From NCBI GenBank assembly GCA_965194375.1, contig CBDAEL010000002.1: DNA of 64,000 nt. The stretch is one strand, 5' to 3'. Position 1 is the stretch's first letter; each line of letters begins with the position of its first letter. Made by a program: the position numbers and the translations under genes. This DNA comes from Tabrizicola_A aquatica (lineage in GTDB: Bacteria > Pseudomonadota > Alphaproteobacteria > Rhodobacterales > Rhodobacteraceae). A model generated the notes under the pieces. It was not told the DNA's origin. It was given only the letters and a program-made list of their open reading frames with translations, and searched no databases. Shown piece after piece: positions 7,565 to 16,170 of this stretch.

Positions 7565-8314
7565 CTACGGTGACACGAAGGTGGCGACGAGCGATGCGGC
7601 GGTCATTGACCATCCATCAACGAGCACAAACAAAAGCAGCTTGAATGGGAGTGAGATGAGCATGGGCGACAGCATCATCATGCCCAATGACATTAGAATG
7701 GAGGAGATCACCATGTCGATGACCAAGAACGGGAGGAAGATCAGGAAACCGATTTGAAATGCGGTCTTGAGTTCCGAAGTGATGAAGGCGGGGAGAATAA
7801 CCGAGTAGGGGATATCCGCATTCGTTGCGTAAGGTCCGCTGTTGTTTAAGTCTGAGAATACGACCAGAGCATCCTCTCGCGTGTTGAGAACCATGAATTC
7901 CTTTATGATTGCCCCACCCACTAGAATTGCGTCCTCTGCAGTCATGTTCTCTTCGAGGTAGGGCGTCAGCGCCTCATCATATACCTTTGTAAGCGTTGGC
8001 GTCATGACGGTTGCAGTGAGGAAAAGCGCGATGGCAATCAGCACCTGATTGGGTGGCGTCTGTTGCGTTCCGAGTGCTTGTCGCAGGATGGACAGCACAA
8101 TGATGATGCGGGTGAAGGCCGTCATGCCTAAAACGATTGAGGGCAGCACTGTGATGACGGACATCAACACAAGAATCTGCAGCGAAAGAGAATATGTCGT
8201 TTCGCCGGTCTCATTTGTGCTCGACGTCAGAGCAGAGAGGCTGAGCGGATCATTTGCAAGGCTGGGTGCGGCAATAAAGATCAGAGAAATGGCGAGGATT
8301 AGCGCTCTACGCAT
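7565..8314 (-). CDS. fliP: Flagellar export gate protein FliP
   Basis: 249 residues with a cleavable signal peptide (MRRALILAISLIFIAAPSLA), then the FliP signatures TAFTRIIIVLSILRQALGTQ, PPNQVLIAIALFLT and FLPFLVIDMVISSILMSLGM. It forms the core of the export channel. The ATG at 8314 has GGAGG six bases upstream. The frame to 8521 merely runs through fliO. The N-terminus overlaps the end of fliO by 16 bases. Confidence 0.96.
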   Translation of the reverse strand: MRRALILAISLIFIAAPSLANDPLSLSALTSSTNETGETTYSLSLQILVLMSVITVLPSIVLGMTAFTRIIIVLSILRQALGTQQTPPNQVLIAIALFLTATVMTPTLTKVYDEALTPYLEENMTAEDAILVGGAIIKEFMVLNTREDALVVFSDLNNSGPYATNADIPYSVILPAFITSELKTAFQIGFLIFLPFLVIDMVISSILMSLGMMMLSPMLISLPFKLLLFVLVDGWSMTAASLVATFVSP

Positions 8315-8580
8315 TGGGTTTCCTCCGCGCGTTCTTTGAGAACGACCAAAGCAGACCCACTCCGCGCGGAGTGAACAAGGCAATCTTTGCCGTCTACGGA
8401 AACAAGCAGGATGCGCTCTCCAGCGCCGATGGCGAGGCTTTCTATCACCTGCAGCCGGCTTTTTGCCGCAAGACGCATGCGGAGACCTTCGCGGTTCTTT
8501 CGCACGTAAAGCTGGACGCACAGCAACACGCCCAGGAACCCTAGAACGACTAGAACCTGGCCAAGTTCAAACTGCTGCAT
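8299..8580 (-). CDS. fliO: Flagellar export assembly protein FliO
   Basis: 93-residue single-span membrane protein that stabilises FliP during gate assembly. The N-terminal span is ELGQVLVVLGFLGVLLCVQLYV. The cytoplasmic FliO-type beta segment SRLQVIESLAIGAGERILLVSVDG follows. ATG at 8580 is preferred over 8616 because it has a GGGGGCG ribosome site, and the longer reading would start inside the sigma-54 promoter at 8612-8628. Confidence 0.9.
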   Translation of the reverse strand: MQQFELGQVLVVLGFLGVLLCVQLYVRKNREGLRMRLAAKSRLQVIESLAIGAGERILLVSVDGKDCLVHSARSGSALVVLKERAEETQCVER

Positions 8581-8611
8581 ACGCGCCCCCACTATTGCCT
8601 CACGGCATAGA

Positions 8612-8628
8612 AGCAATTCGCGTGCCAG
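8612..8628 (-). promoter_or_regulatory. Sigma-54 promoter of fliO
   Basis: Minus-strand CTGGCACGCGAATTGCT is a full match to YTGGCACGNNNNTTGCW. The start of transcription would be near 8602, about 22 nt before the fliO ATG. A sigma-54 fliO promoter is known from the R. sphaeroides Fla1 system. This site begins a separate fliOPQR-flhB transcript. Confidence 0.92.
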
Positions 8629-8705
8629 CTCTATAAAGTATTACTTAAGTTACTGTTTTAAAATACAATTAATCCAGAGATGCCCACTGTGTCAGAAAAC
8701 TGACG

Positions 8706-9020
8706 TTAAAGGCTCTGCATCCTCTTCTCCGGTTCTACGATTTCGCCGAAGCGAATTCCAAAACGTTCACCGACCATCACGACCTCGCCTTTGGCGATCA
8801 TGGTGCCATTAATGAGGATGTCGAGAGGATCACCGGCGAGGCGATCCAATTCGATCACGGAGCCTTCATTGAGTCTCAGAAGGTCCCTGATTGTGATCTT
8901 TGCTCGCCCAACCTCCACGGTCATTTGAACTTCGATATTTTCAAGAACACGGAGATTTTCAATCCCAGCACGGTCTGGTTTGGGAACATCTCTTTCGGCG
9001 GTGTCATCAATTTCGGCCAT
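8706..9020 (-). CDS. fliN: Flagellar motor switch protein FliN
   Basis: 104 residues; C-ring subunit. The C-terminal SpoA-type domain is evident: LENIEVQMTVEVGRAKITIRDLL, then GSVIELDRLAGDPLDILING, and GEVVMVGERFGIRFGEIV. It begins nine bases after the fliM stop and is the last gene of the fliKLMN segment before the fliO promoter. Confidence 0.95.
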   Translation of the reverse strand: MAEIDDTAERDVPKPDRAGIENLRVLENIEVQMTVEVGRAKITIRDLLRLNEGSVIELDRLAGDPLDILINGTMIAKGEVVMVGERFGIRFGEIVEPEKRMQSL

Positions 9021-9029
9021 GGAACTTCC

Positions 9030-10016
9030 TTAGCTCTCTTCTTTGCGGATACGACGTGTCAGATTGAGTGCGGTTTGCGCGCCAACTTGGCCCAACTGGG
9101 CCTCGAAGATTGCGCGATCTTCTACCTTCACTCGAATTCCATCATGCAATTGCATGGGGTAAACATCACCCTCTTGCAGATGAATAAGATTGCGAAGCGA
9201 CGTCGTGGGTTGGGCGATCTCTGCAGTCAGTTGAAGCGGGATATTGAGAATGGCTTGCTCCAACTTCTGGCGCCAACTCATGTCATCTTGAACGAAGTCA
9301 GACTGCACCCTGCTGCGCAGTTGCGAAGCAATCGGCTTTAGTGTCTGCAACGGATAAATCACGTCAAACTGGGCTGGTTCGCCTCGGGGAAGTTGCACCA
9401 CAAACGAGCAGACAATCACGGTGTCCGAACCATCAACAAAGCTCGCGAACTGGATGTTTTCTTCGCGTCCCTGAACACCAATTGTAACGGTCAGCAGATC
9501 ACGCCATGCAGTTTGCAACGATTGGATCAAACCCTCGGTGACGATCTCAATGACGCGTTGTTCTGTTGCGGTGAACTCACCTTGATAACGCTTCAACGCC
9601 TGAACAGTGGTGCCACCATAATAGCTGTCGGTCAGAAGCGAGATAAAGCTTGGCTGAATGACCATGAGCTGACTTCCGCGAAGCTCTTCCATTCGCGAAG
9701 TGGTGAGCGATACGAATGTGTCACTTTCCTGAACATAAAGATCAAAGGTTTTAACCTCAGGCGGGAAGGAGGAGATGCGTGGCTGGATCCGCAGAAACGG
9801 CAAGAACACTGAGCGCGCCATCCGGCAGAACCGCTCATTGATCATCCGCAAGGCATGATAATCGCCCAGAAGCGATAAGTCATCCGAACCGAACATGAAT
9901 GGACGAACCTCAGCGTCCGACCCATTCAAAAGCCCACTGGTTGAACCCGATCCTGCGCCAAGGCCCTCGATCAGTGCCTCGACCTCTTCCGGCGTTAACT
10001 TTCGTGTTGCTGCCAT
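9030..10016 (-). CDS. fliM: Flagellar motor switch protein FliM
   Basis: About 328 residues; C-ring protein that binds CheY-P and FliG. The N-terminus MAATRKLTPEEVEALIEGL resembles the CheY-binding segment. The middle has SLLTDSYYGGTTV and the end has a SpoA domain (LQEGDVYPMQLHDGIRVKVEDRAIFEAQLGQVG). GTG at 10022 is also in frame; ATG at 10016 has the better-spaced TAGGGTG site. Ten-base spacing after fliL. Confidence 0.95.
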   Translation of the reverse strand: MAATRKLTPEEVEALIEGLGAGSGSTSGLLNGSDAEVRPFMFGSDDLSLLGDYHALRMINERFCRMARSVFLPFLRIQPRISSFPPEVKTFDLYVQESDTFVSLTTSRMEELRGSQLMVIQPSFISLLTDSYYGGTTVQALKRYQGEFTATEQRVIEIVTEGLIQSLQTAWRDLLTVTIGVQGREENIQFASFVDGSDTVIVCSFVVQLPRGEPAQFDVIYPLQTLKPIASQLRSRVQSDFVQDDMSWRQKLEQAILNIPLQLTAEIAQPTTSLRNLIHLQEGDVYPMQLHDGIRVKVEDRAIFEAQLGQVGAQTALNLTRRIRKEES

Positions 10017-10025
10017 CACCACACC

Positions 10026-10616
10026 CTATTGCAGAACAAAGGATGTGAAATAGACATCTTCAACACCGCCAAAATTCTCAAGAACCGTCAGCCGAGCGTT
10101 GATGGCCTCGCGGATTGCGACGGCCAGCCGATCACGCCCGTCTTTGCCAGCAATGTCCTCTTCAGTGAATTCCGAGATGGTGCCCAAGATCTCTGAGCGC
10201 AACGCGAGCTGATGTGTTTCGACATTTGTGACCACGGTCGCGTCATATTGGGTGGACACGCCCACGCCAATCTGAAGGAACTTTCTAGATCCGTTGAGGT
10301 TGGTCGTGAACTCAGTCGGAAACTCATAATAGCTGGTGATGAATGTGGGCTCTGCCTCAACAGGTTTGGTTTGCCGCGCCGGTTCGGCATCTTCAGCTGT
10401 AGCATCCTCGGGTGCGGGCAATTGACCTGACTCTTGCAGCTTACGCTCGATGATAATGTCAATCTCTTCCGAAGGCGTCGGCGCTGACAGGCCAAACAAC
10501 ACATATCCAACACCAAGGCCCACGCCTACGAGTGAAAGTCCACCAATCACAAAGATCAGAATCTTCCCAATCTTGCCCTTTTTCTTTGGTGCTTCGTCTG
10601 TGGACTTATCTGGCAT
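10026..10616 (-). CDS. fliL: Flagellar basal body-associated protein FliL
   Basis: 196 residues. Lysine-rich cytoplasmic N-terminus (PKKKGKIGK), one membrane span at about 19-44, and a periplasmic FliL domain containing FLQIGVGVSTQY and RDRLAVAIREAINARL. FliL supports stator function at the motor and in some species is needed for swimming. It stands between fliK and fliM, as in related clusters. Confidence 0.93.
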   Translation of the reverse strand: MPDKSTDEAPKKKGKIGKILIFVIGGLSLVGVGLGVGYVLFGLSAPTPSEEIDIIIERKLQESGQLPAPEDATAEDAEPARQTKPVEAEPTFITSYYEFPTEFTTNLNGSRKFLQIGVGVSTQYDATVVTNVETHQLALRSEILGTISEFTEEDIAGKDGRDRLAVAIREAINARLTVLENFGGVEDVYFTSFVLQ

Positions 10617-10631
10617 GTTGACCTCCGCTTC

Positions 10632-12326
10632 TCAGGCCATCAAATTGATGCTGAGCTGGGAACTATCGCCCAGTTTCAATGTTGCTGCCGGTTCAGCGCG
10701 CGCAGCCTCGGCCCCGCGGGCGCGATCTTTACGCCCTCCAGCGCCATCGCGTCCCGACTGACCGCCCGAGTTTTGTGATGTTGATTGGCCGTTAGCCTGC
10801 CCAAGCCAACCTGTTGGTGCCGCAGCCTGCGCCGTCATGCTTGTTAAGCGTACGCCCGACTGATCCATAAGATGCGACAATAGATCTTCATTTGCCAAAA
10901 GCAGTCGGGCCGCAGATGCTGTTTCAGTGATAATGCGCACGGTCGTTTCAGATCTGCTGATTTCGATGTTAAGCTGTATGTCACCTAAGGATTTCGGACG
11001 CAGCGTTATTTTAACGCTATGCGCCCCATCCCGTGCATCGCCAACGACTTGGGTCACCAGCCGCTCGCGCCACGCCGCATCCCGGGTGTCAAGTGTTTGA
11101 CGCAGCTGTGTCATCATTGGCCCGGCCGCACTGGGAGTAGGCAACTCGCTTACGTTCTCAGGCAAAATGGTCGCAAGGTTAGGCGCCGAAGTGCCCGGTG
11201 CAGGTTGAGCTTTCGAACCAGATGCGAACGGATCGACCTTCTCGGCCGTAATCTGCGAGGTATCCGCAGACATCCGCACCTTAACAGGCTCTTCAAGCGC
11301 CACCTCAGGCTCTGTAACGGCGAATGGCGCTGCTGTCGAAGCTGCGGTCGGATTGATGGTCATCCGGGCCACAGTTGGCTTTACCGGTGGCGTGCTTGGC
11401 GAAAGCAGGCTTCCTTCATGGCCTTGTGGGCCATCAGACACAGGCGACGGTTCCACAGGCAGAGCATCGGCGGTCATTGGATCCAGCCTTGACGACGACA
11501 CCGCACGTGAAAGGGCAGCTGTCGGTCCGGCCTTGCCTCGAGATTCAGTGTCGAGCAGAGCCGCCGACTGCTCGATAAGCGAAGACGATGGTCCATCTGC
11601 CCCCTGCAAGGGTGCAGAGGCATCATGCACAAAAGATTGAAGTGCCCCAGCCTTGGTATCTGCTTGCGTGTTCACGTTTGGCCCAGCCGGCGCCAAGACT
11701 TGGTCCAGGCCATTCGGCGCGCTCTCGCGGTTTTGCAAGGACAACGAAGGTTCAAAATCCAAGGATTGCAACGGAGCATCCTCAGAGTTGGTTTCAGTGT
11801 TCACGTCCGAAAGCGCCGGATCTGGAAGCAGAGCGGCAAAGGGTGTGGCCAAAACGAGGGTGGGGTCCAGATCGTCCACCTCGTCAAGCAACATCACATC
11901 CTTCTCGGCGTCCTCTGAATCAAGCGGCAACGACGGGATCATGCCCAGCGCGACCCACACCGCTTCGCCCTCCGCGCCCGGCAGGGGTGAGGGCATGGTC
12001 ACACCCGCTATCTCGTCAAGGCCGACCGTCAGATCGTTGACCGTTTCGGCGTCTGCAGCAATCGACGCAAAGCTCCATTCAGGATCTGGTTGCGCCTGCA
12101 TGAGTGGGTCAACACCCTCACCCAGCATCGCATCCACCTCAGTGACCGGAGGCTCTGCTGTCGGCAAGGCCTGGCCCGACGCAAAAGCGGGTCCTTCAGC
12201 CGGAGTAGGCGTTTCACTTGAAACAGCGAACAGCAGGCCAAAGCCAGTGACCGGGGCGGCGTTCGGTTTACCCGTCGCCTGCCCTGCCCCCAAACTGCCC
12301 TTGGTGATCGCCTCGATCGCCGCCAT
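10632..12326 (-). CDS. fliK: Flagellar hook-length control protein FliK
   Basis: 564 residues. A long, acidic, low-complexity Ala/Pro/Ser-rich N-terminal region acts as the ruler. The Flg_hook domain follows at about 430-500 (HSVKITLRPKSLGDIQLNIE, TVRIITETASAARLLL, LLSHLMDQSGVRL). A charged tail (GRDGAGGRKDRARG) closes it. FliK measures the hook and triggers the FlhB switch. The sequence is poorly conserved outside the hook domain, as usual. A sigma-54 site lies 41 bp upstream, so it starts a new transcript. Confidence 0.9.
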   Translation of the reverse strand: MAAIEAITKGSLGAGQATGKPNAAPVTGFGLLFAVSSETPTPAEGPAFASGQALPTAEPPVTEVDAMLGEGVDPLMQAQPDPEWSFASIAADAETVNDLTVGLDEIAGVTMPSPLPGAEGEAVWVALGMIPSLPLDSEDAEKDVMLLDEVDDLDPTLVLATPFAALLPDPALSDVNTETNSEDAPLQSLDFEPSLSLQNRESAPNGLDQVLAPAGPNVNTQADTKAGALQSFVHDASAPLQGADGPSSSLIEQSAALLDTESRGKAGPTAALSRAVSSSRLDPMTADALPVEPSPVSDGPQGHEGSLLSPSTPPVKPTVARMTINPTAASTAAPFAVTEPEVALEEPVKVRMSADTSQITAEKVDPFASGSKAQPAPGTSAPNLATILPENVSELPTPSAAGPMMTQLRQTLDTRDAAWRERLVTQVVGDARDGAHSVKITLRPKSLGDIQLNIEISRSETTVRIITETASAARLLLANEDLLSHLMDQSGVRLTSMTAQAAAPTGWLGQANGQSTSQNSGGQSGRDGAGGRKDRARGAEAARAEPAATLKLGDSSQLSINLMA

Positions 12327-12366
12327 GTGCCACTTACCTACGTTTCAGACTGCCGCAAAAGAATAC

Positions 12367-12383
12367 TGCAAGATCGGTGCCAG
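12367..12383 (-). promoter_or_regulatory. Sigma-54 promoter of fliK
   Basis: Minus-strand CTGGCACCGATCTTGCA matches the sigma-54 consensus with one change and keeps GG-N10-GC. It sits in the 59-bp gap between fliJ and fliK. The start near 12356 gives a leader of about 30 nt. It would drive fliKLMN separately from fleT-fliEFGHIJ. Confidence 0.85.
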
Positions 12384-12385
12384 CA

Positions 12386-12805
12386 TCACACTCGGCGCTG
12401 TCCTTGCCGTGGGGACATCAGATCATCTTCCTTTTTCTCAGCCGCTTCCTGACCTTCAATTCGAGCATCAAGGCGTCGATCATCCAGAATGTTATTGCGA
12501 TTGTTTGATTTGGCCAATTGCTTGCGCGCCCCGTTCAATTCTTCGGCCAGAAACTCCAGTCGATTTTGCGCCAGCTCCTGCTGCTCGGCCATATAGCGGC
12601 CGTACCAAGATCGCGATCGCAAGTTATGCGGGGTGATCAGCCCGCCAATTTCACGATTCTCAGCCTGCAGATTGGTTAAACGATCGAGCAAAGACTGCGA
12701 CTCATCCACCTGTTGCGCCAAAGATCCGACTGCGCTTGCCTGCCGTTGCATCTTAAGCTGCTCTTTCTTTTGAAGAAGCTTTAGCAGATGTTCTTTCCGC
12801 GTCAT
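12386..12805 (-). CDS. fliJ: Flagellar export chaperone FliJ
   Basis: 139 residues, almost wholly charged helix (MTRKEHLLKLLQKKEQLKMQ..., YMAEQQELAQNRLEFLAEEL), as expected for the coiled-coil FliJ stalk inside the FliI ATPase ring. It begins three bases after the fliI stop. The primary sequence is weakly conserved in this family, so the call rests on size, coiled coil and position. Confidence 0.8.
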   Translation of the reverse strand: MTRKEHLLKLLQKKEQLKMQRQASAVGSLAQQVDESQSLLDRLTNLQAENREIGGLITPHNLRSRSWYGRYMAEQQELAQNRLEFLAEELNGARKQLAKSNNRNNILDDRRLDARIEGQEAAEKKEDDLMSPRQGQRRV

Positions 12806-12808
12806 CGC

Positions 12809-14137
12809 TTATTCCCCCATCAACCGAATGAGGTCTTGTTGACTGTCGGAAAAGCGGCAAGCTTCGTTTGCACCTTGTCGAATGTATTCGGTGATCTTTG
12901 GCCAAAGCGAGACGGCCAAATCAAGCTCAGGATCTTGCCCGGGGCTATATCCCCCCATCAACATAAGATCGCGATTTTCCAAATACAGCGAAACGAGTCG
13001 ACGAAAGCGCACCGCGGCCTTTTGGTGGCGCGATGGTGTGATGTCAGACATGACGCGACTGACCGATGCTGTGACATCGACGGCGGGATAGATGCCAAGT
13101 TGCGTTTGACGACGCGACAGCACGATATGCCCATCCAAGATCGCGCGCGCAGTGTCGACCACTGGGTCATTGGTCACATCATCACCATCCGCCAAGACGG
13201 TGTAGAAGGCCGTAATTGCCCCTTGTCCCGCCTCACCAGCGCCCGACCGTTCAATCAAAGCCGGGATCATTGAAACAACCGATGGCGGATAACCTTTTGC
13301 GGTGGGCTGTTCGCCCAAGGCCAAACCGATTTCGCGTCGCGCATGGGCGACCCGGGTCATGCTGTCCATGATAAGCAAAACTTCTTTGCCCTGCGCCCGG
13401 AAGTATTCGGCAATTGCCGTGGCACGGTTCGCCCCTTTGATCCGCAAAAGAGCGGACCTGTCGGCCGGGACAGCGACAACGCACACCTTCTTGCGCACAT
13501 CACCCGGCATGACCTGCTCGACAAAATGGCCAACCTCGCGGCCACGCTCTCCAATCAGCCCGACGATGATGACATCCGCCTGCGAAAACCGCGTCATCAT
13601 CGACAACAGAACAGATTTCCCAACACCAGATCCCGCTATGATGCCAAGCCTTTGGCCTGAGCCAACTGTCAAAAGGCCATTGACCACCCGCACACCAACA
13701 TCAAGAGGTCTTGAAACCGCCTTGCGCGCCAAGGGGTTCAAAGGGCGGCCCATCAAAGGCCAACGATCTGGGAGCTTCAATGGCCCGCGCTCATCAAGCG
13801 GGGCCCCCAATGCGTCGATCACGCGGCCAAGGATTTCGGGCCCGACCTCAATCTCATTTCCTGAATCCAGAATCGTGACCTGCGCCCCAAGCTCAATGCG
13901 GGCATCAAGATCATAAAGAAACAGCATGTTGCGACCGTCGCGAAAGCCGATCACTTCCGCCATCGCCACCTGCCCCGATGCGGTCGACACCCCGCAAATC
14001 GACCCGACCGAGACAGGAAAGCCGCCGCATTCCAGAACTTGGCCATCAAACCGGTTTACGCGACCGCTTGCCTTGACAAAGCTTTTGTCGGGCAATGCGC
14101 GCAAATCATCTGTAATGCGGGCAATATTCGCGGTCAT
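12809..14137 (-). CDS. fliI: Flagellum-specific ATP synthase FliI
   Basis: 442-residue export ATPase related to F1-beta. Walker A AGSGVGKS (168-175), Walker B LLIMDSMTR near 255, and the family signature PPSVVSMIPALIERSG are all present. It energises substrate release to the export gate together with FliH and FliJ. The ATG overlaps the fliH stop as ATGA. Confidence 0.97.
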   Translation of the reverse strand: MTANIARITDDLRALPDKSFVKASGRVNRFDGQVLECGGFPVSVGSICGVSTASGQVAMAEVIGFRDGRNMLFLYDLDARIELGAQVTILDSGNEIEVGPEILGRVIDALGAPLDERGPLKLPDRWPLMGRPLNPLARKAVSRPLDVGVRVVNGLLTVGSGQRLGIIAGSGVGKSVLLSMMTRFSQADVIIVGLIGERGREVGHFVEQVMPGDVRKKVCVVAVPADRSALLRIKGANRATAIAEYFRAQGKEVLLIMDSMTRVAHARREIGLALGEQPTAKGYPPSVVSMIPALIERSGAGEAGQGAITAFYTVLADGDDVTNDPVVDTARAILDGHIVLSRRQTQLGIYPAVDVTASVSRVMSDITPSRHQKAAVRFRRLVSLYLENRDLMLMGGYSPGQDPELDLAVSLWPKITEYIRQGANEACRFSDSQQDLIRLMGE

Positions 14138-15075
14138 TCCGGTGTGCCGCTATCATTTTCGGCGCCATCATCGCCAAGGGCAGTCGCACTCCGGCGCGGT
14201 TTGGGGGAAGGCGCAGTCTTGGGCATCAATCTATCTGCATAACGCAGATTGTCAGTCGACAGCTCGATATCCCCCCGCGCAAGATCGGCATCTGGGCTGA
14301 TGATGATCGAGCCGAGCGTCTCAGATGTTGCAATATATGGCTTGATCGCCGCGATATCGTCCGGGTTCATCCGCAAGCGCGGCTTCGCAAGATCATTGCG
14401 AATTCGGTCAACCAGATCTTCGATCTTTGTAAGATAAGCTTCCGGCATTTCGTCAATCTGCGCACCGGCGCGAACGGATGCCAATTTCTTGACGGCCTCA
14501 AGAATTTCATGGCGCAAACTGGCCACACCGTCAGCGCTGCGAAAGGCGGCAATCGCCGCATCCAAAACAGCCACCCGCTCTTCCACTGTGGCCGACATAT
14601 CGGCAAGGGCACGCGCCTCGCCCGCCGCAAACCCGCGGCCCCATTCGGCTTTGAGTTCATCCAGATTAGCAGGTCTTGGGCCCGTGTCGCGTGGCAAGGT
14701 GGCGGAAGCTTCCGCCTCAAGCTGGCCCTGATCAATCAAACCTTCAAGGCCAGCGTGCTCCGCGCCCATTTCGGCATTGTCCAGAGCCGGATCTTCAAGC
14801 CCCGTGGCATCAGCGCCCAGAACGGGCTCGTCACTCAGGACTTCGGCATCTTCAATATCGCTCAGCGACGGCTTTGTCTTGGGCGTGACTGGGGCGCGAT
14901 CATCACGGCTGGCGGCCCGGGCAATGTCAAACAGGCTCTTCGCCATAAAGGCTGAACTCGCCGGCCGCGTTGCTTCAGGCGCTGCCTTGAAGGTGCCACT
15001 GCGCATCGCGTCGAACATGCGCGAGATTTCTGCAGCATCCAGAGGCTTTGAGGCCTGTTCAGGTGTTGCCGGCAT
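14134..15075 (-). CDS. fliH: Flagellar assembly protein FliH
   Basis: 313 residues; negative regulator and scaffold of FliI. The N-terminal half is acidic and variable. The C-terminal half carries the FliH-type helical and beta region (FAAGEARALADMSATVEERV, IRNDLAKPRLRMNPDDIAAI, then a beta segment with GSIIISPDADLARGDIEL). The order fliG-fliH-fliI supports the call. It is longer than the enterobacterial protein because of the N-terminal extension. Confidence 0.85.
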   Translation of the reverse strand: MPATPEQASKPLDAAEISRMFDAMRSGTFKAAPEATRPASSAFMAKSLFDIARAASRDDRAPVTPKTKPSLSDIEDAEVLSDEPVLGADATGLEDPALDNAEMGAEHAGLEGLIDQGQLEAEASATLPRDTGPRPANLDELKAEWGRGFAAGEARALADMSATVEERVAVLDAAIAAFRSADGVASLRHEILEAVKKLASVRAGAQIDEMPEAYLTKIEDLVDRIRNDLAKPRLRMNPDDIAAIKPYIATSETLGSIIISPDADLARGDIELSTDNLRYADRLMPKTAPSPKPRRSATALGDDGAENDSGTPE

Positions 15076-15093
15076 AGATATTCTCCCTCAGCC

Positions 15094-16134
15094 TCAGACC
15101 ATTTCGTCGCCACCGCGACCGGCCAGAACGATGGTGCCGTCGTCGGAGAGCTTGCGGGCGATGTTGATGATTTGCTTTTGCGCTTCTTGCACTTCGGTCA
15201 GGCGCACTGGTCCCAGTGCTTCCATCTCATCCTTCAAATTGGCGGCTGCACGGGTCGACATACAGCCGAAAAGCTTTTCGCGCAGCGCCTCGTCGGCCCC
15301 CTTCAGCGCCAGGACCATGGCCTCTTGCGGCAAGGACCGCAGCAGAGTTTGCAGCGACCGGTCGTCCGACAAGATCAGATTGTCGAACACGAACATATTG
15401 TCCTGAATGGCGGTCATCAGCGTTTTGTTGTCTTTCGCAATGGACTTCATAATCCGGCCTTCCATCGCCGTCTTGGTGAAGTTCATGATCTTCGCCGCCG
15501 CCTTAACGCCGCCAATTTGCGAGGCACGCAGCGTGGTGTTCTGCTTGAACTTGCGCTGCATCACCCGCTCCAGCTCGCGAACGGCCTCGGGCTGAACCGT
15601 TTCAAGCGTTGCAATCCGGCGAACAATTTCAGGCTGCATCTCTTGCGGCAAAAGCGTGAGAACGTCGGCGGCAAGGCCATAATCAAGATACGAGATGATA
15701 AGCGCCACAATCTGAGGATGCTCATCCAAGATCAGCTCAGAAATCGATCTGGCGTCCATCCAGTCCAGAATTTCGATTGGACGTTCTGATGCGGCTGGCG
15801 TGATCCGAGACAGCACTGATTGTGCTTTGTCACCCCCCAAAGCCTTTGTCAGCACGTTGCGAATGTAGTTTCCAGCACCAAGGCCAATCGAGGTTTGTTG
15901 TTTGATGATGGTCAGAAACTCATCCAGCACATCATTGACCGTCTCTTGATTGACACCCTGCACCGAATACATCGCCGCACCCAAATGTTGGACTTCGCGC
16001 GGCGACAGGTTTTTTAGGATCTCAGCCGCTTCATCTTCACCGAGCAGCATCATCAAGATCGCAGACTTCTGTGTGCCCGTAAGGGTGTCAAAAATCCGGA
16101 CGGTTTCTACGTTTTGTGCAACGGGCTCAGGCAT
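15094..16134 (-). CDS. fliG: Flagellar motor switch protein FliG
   Basis: 346 residues. N-terminal FliF-binding domain (TGTQKSAILMMLLGEDEAAEIL, LSPREVQHLGAAMYSV), middle domain (EHPQIVALIISYLD) and C-terminal torque domain (NMFVFDNLILSDDRSLQTLL, then AANLKDEMEALGPVRLTEVQEAQK). It links the MS ring to FliM and the stators. Typical length. Confidence 0.96.
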   Translation of the reverse strand: MPEPVAQNVETVRIFDTLTGTQKSAILMMLLGEDEAAEILKNLSPREVQHLGAAMYSVQGVNQETVNDVLDEFLTIIKQQTSIGLGAGNYIRNVLTKALGGDKAQSVLSRITPAASERPIEILDWMDARSISELILDEHPQIVALIISYLDYGLAADVLTLLPQEMQPEIVRRIATLETVQPEAVRELERVMQRKFKQNTTLRASQIGGVKAAAKIMNFTKTAMEGRIMKSIAKDNKTLMTAIQDNMFVFDNLILSDDRSLQTLLRSLPQEAMVLALKGADEALREKLFGCMSTRAAANLKDEMEALGPVRLTEVQEAQKQIINIARKLSDDGTIVLAGRGGDEMV

Positions 16135-16170
16135 GGTTAGAATGTCCTCATTCCGCTCGAACTGTTGGCA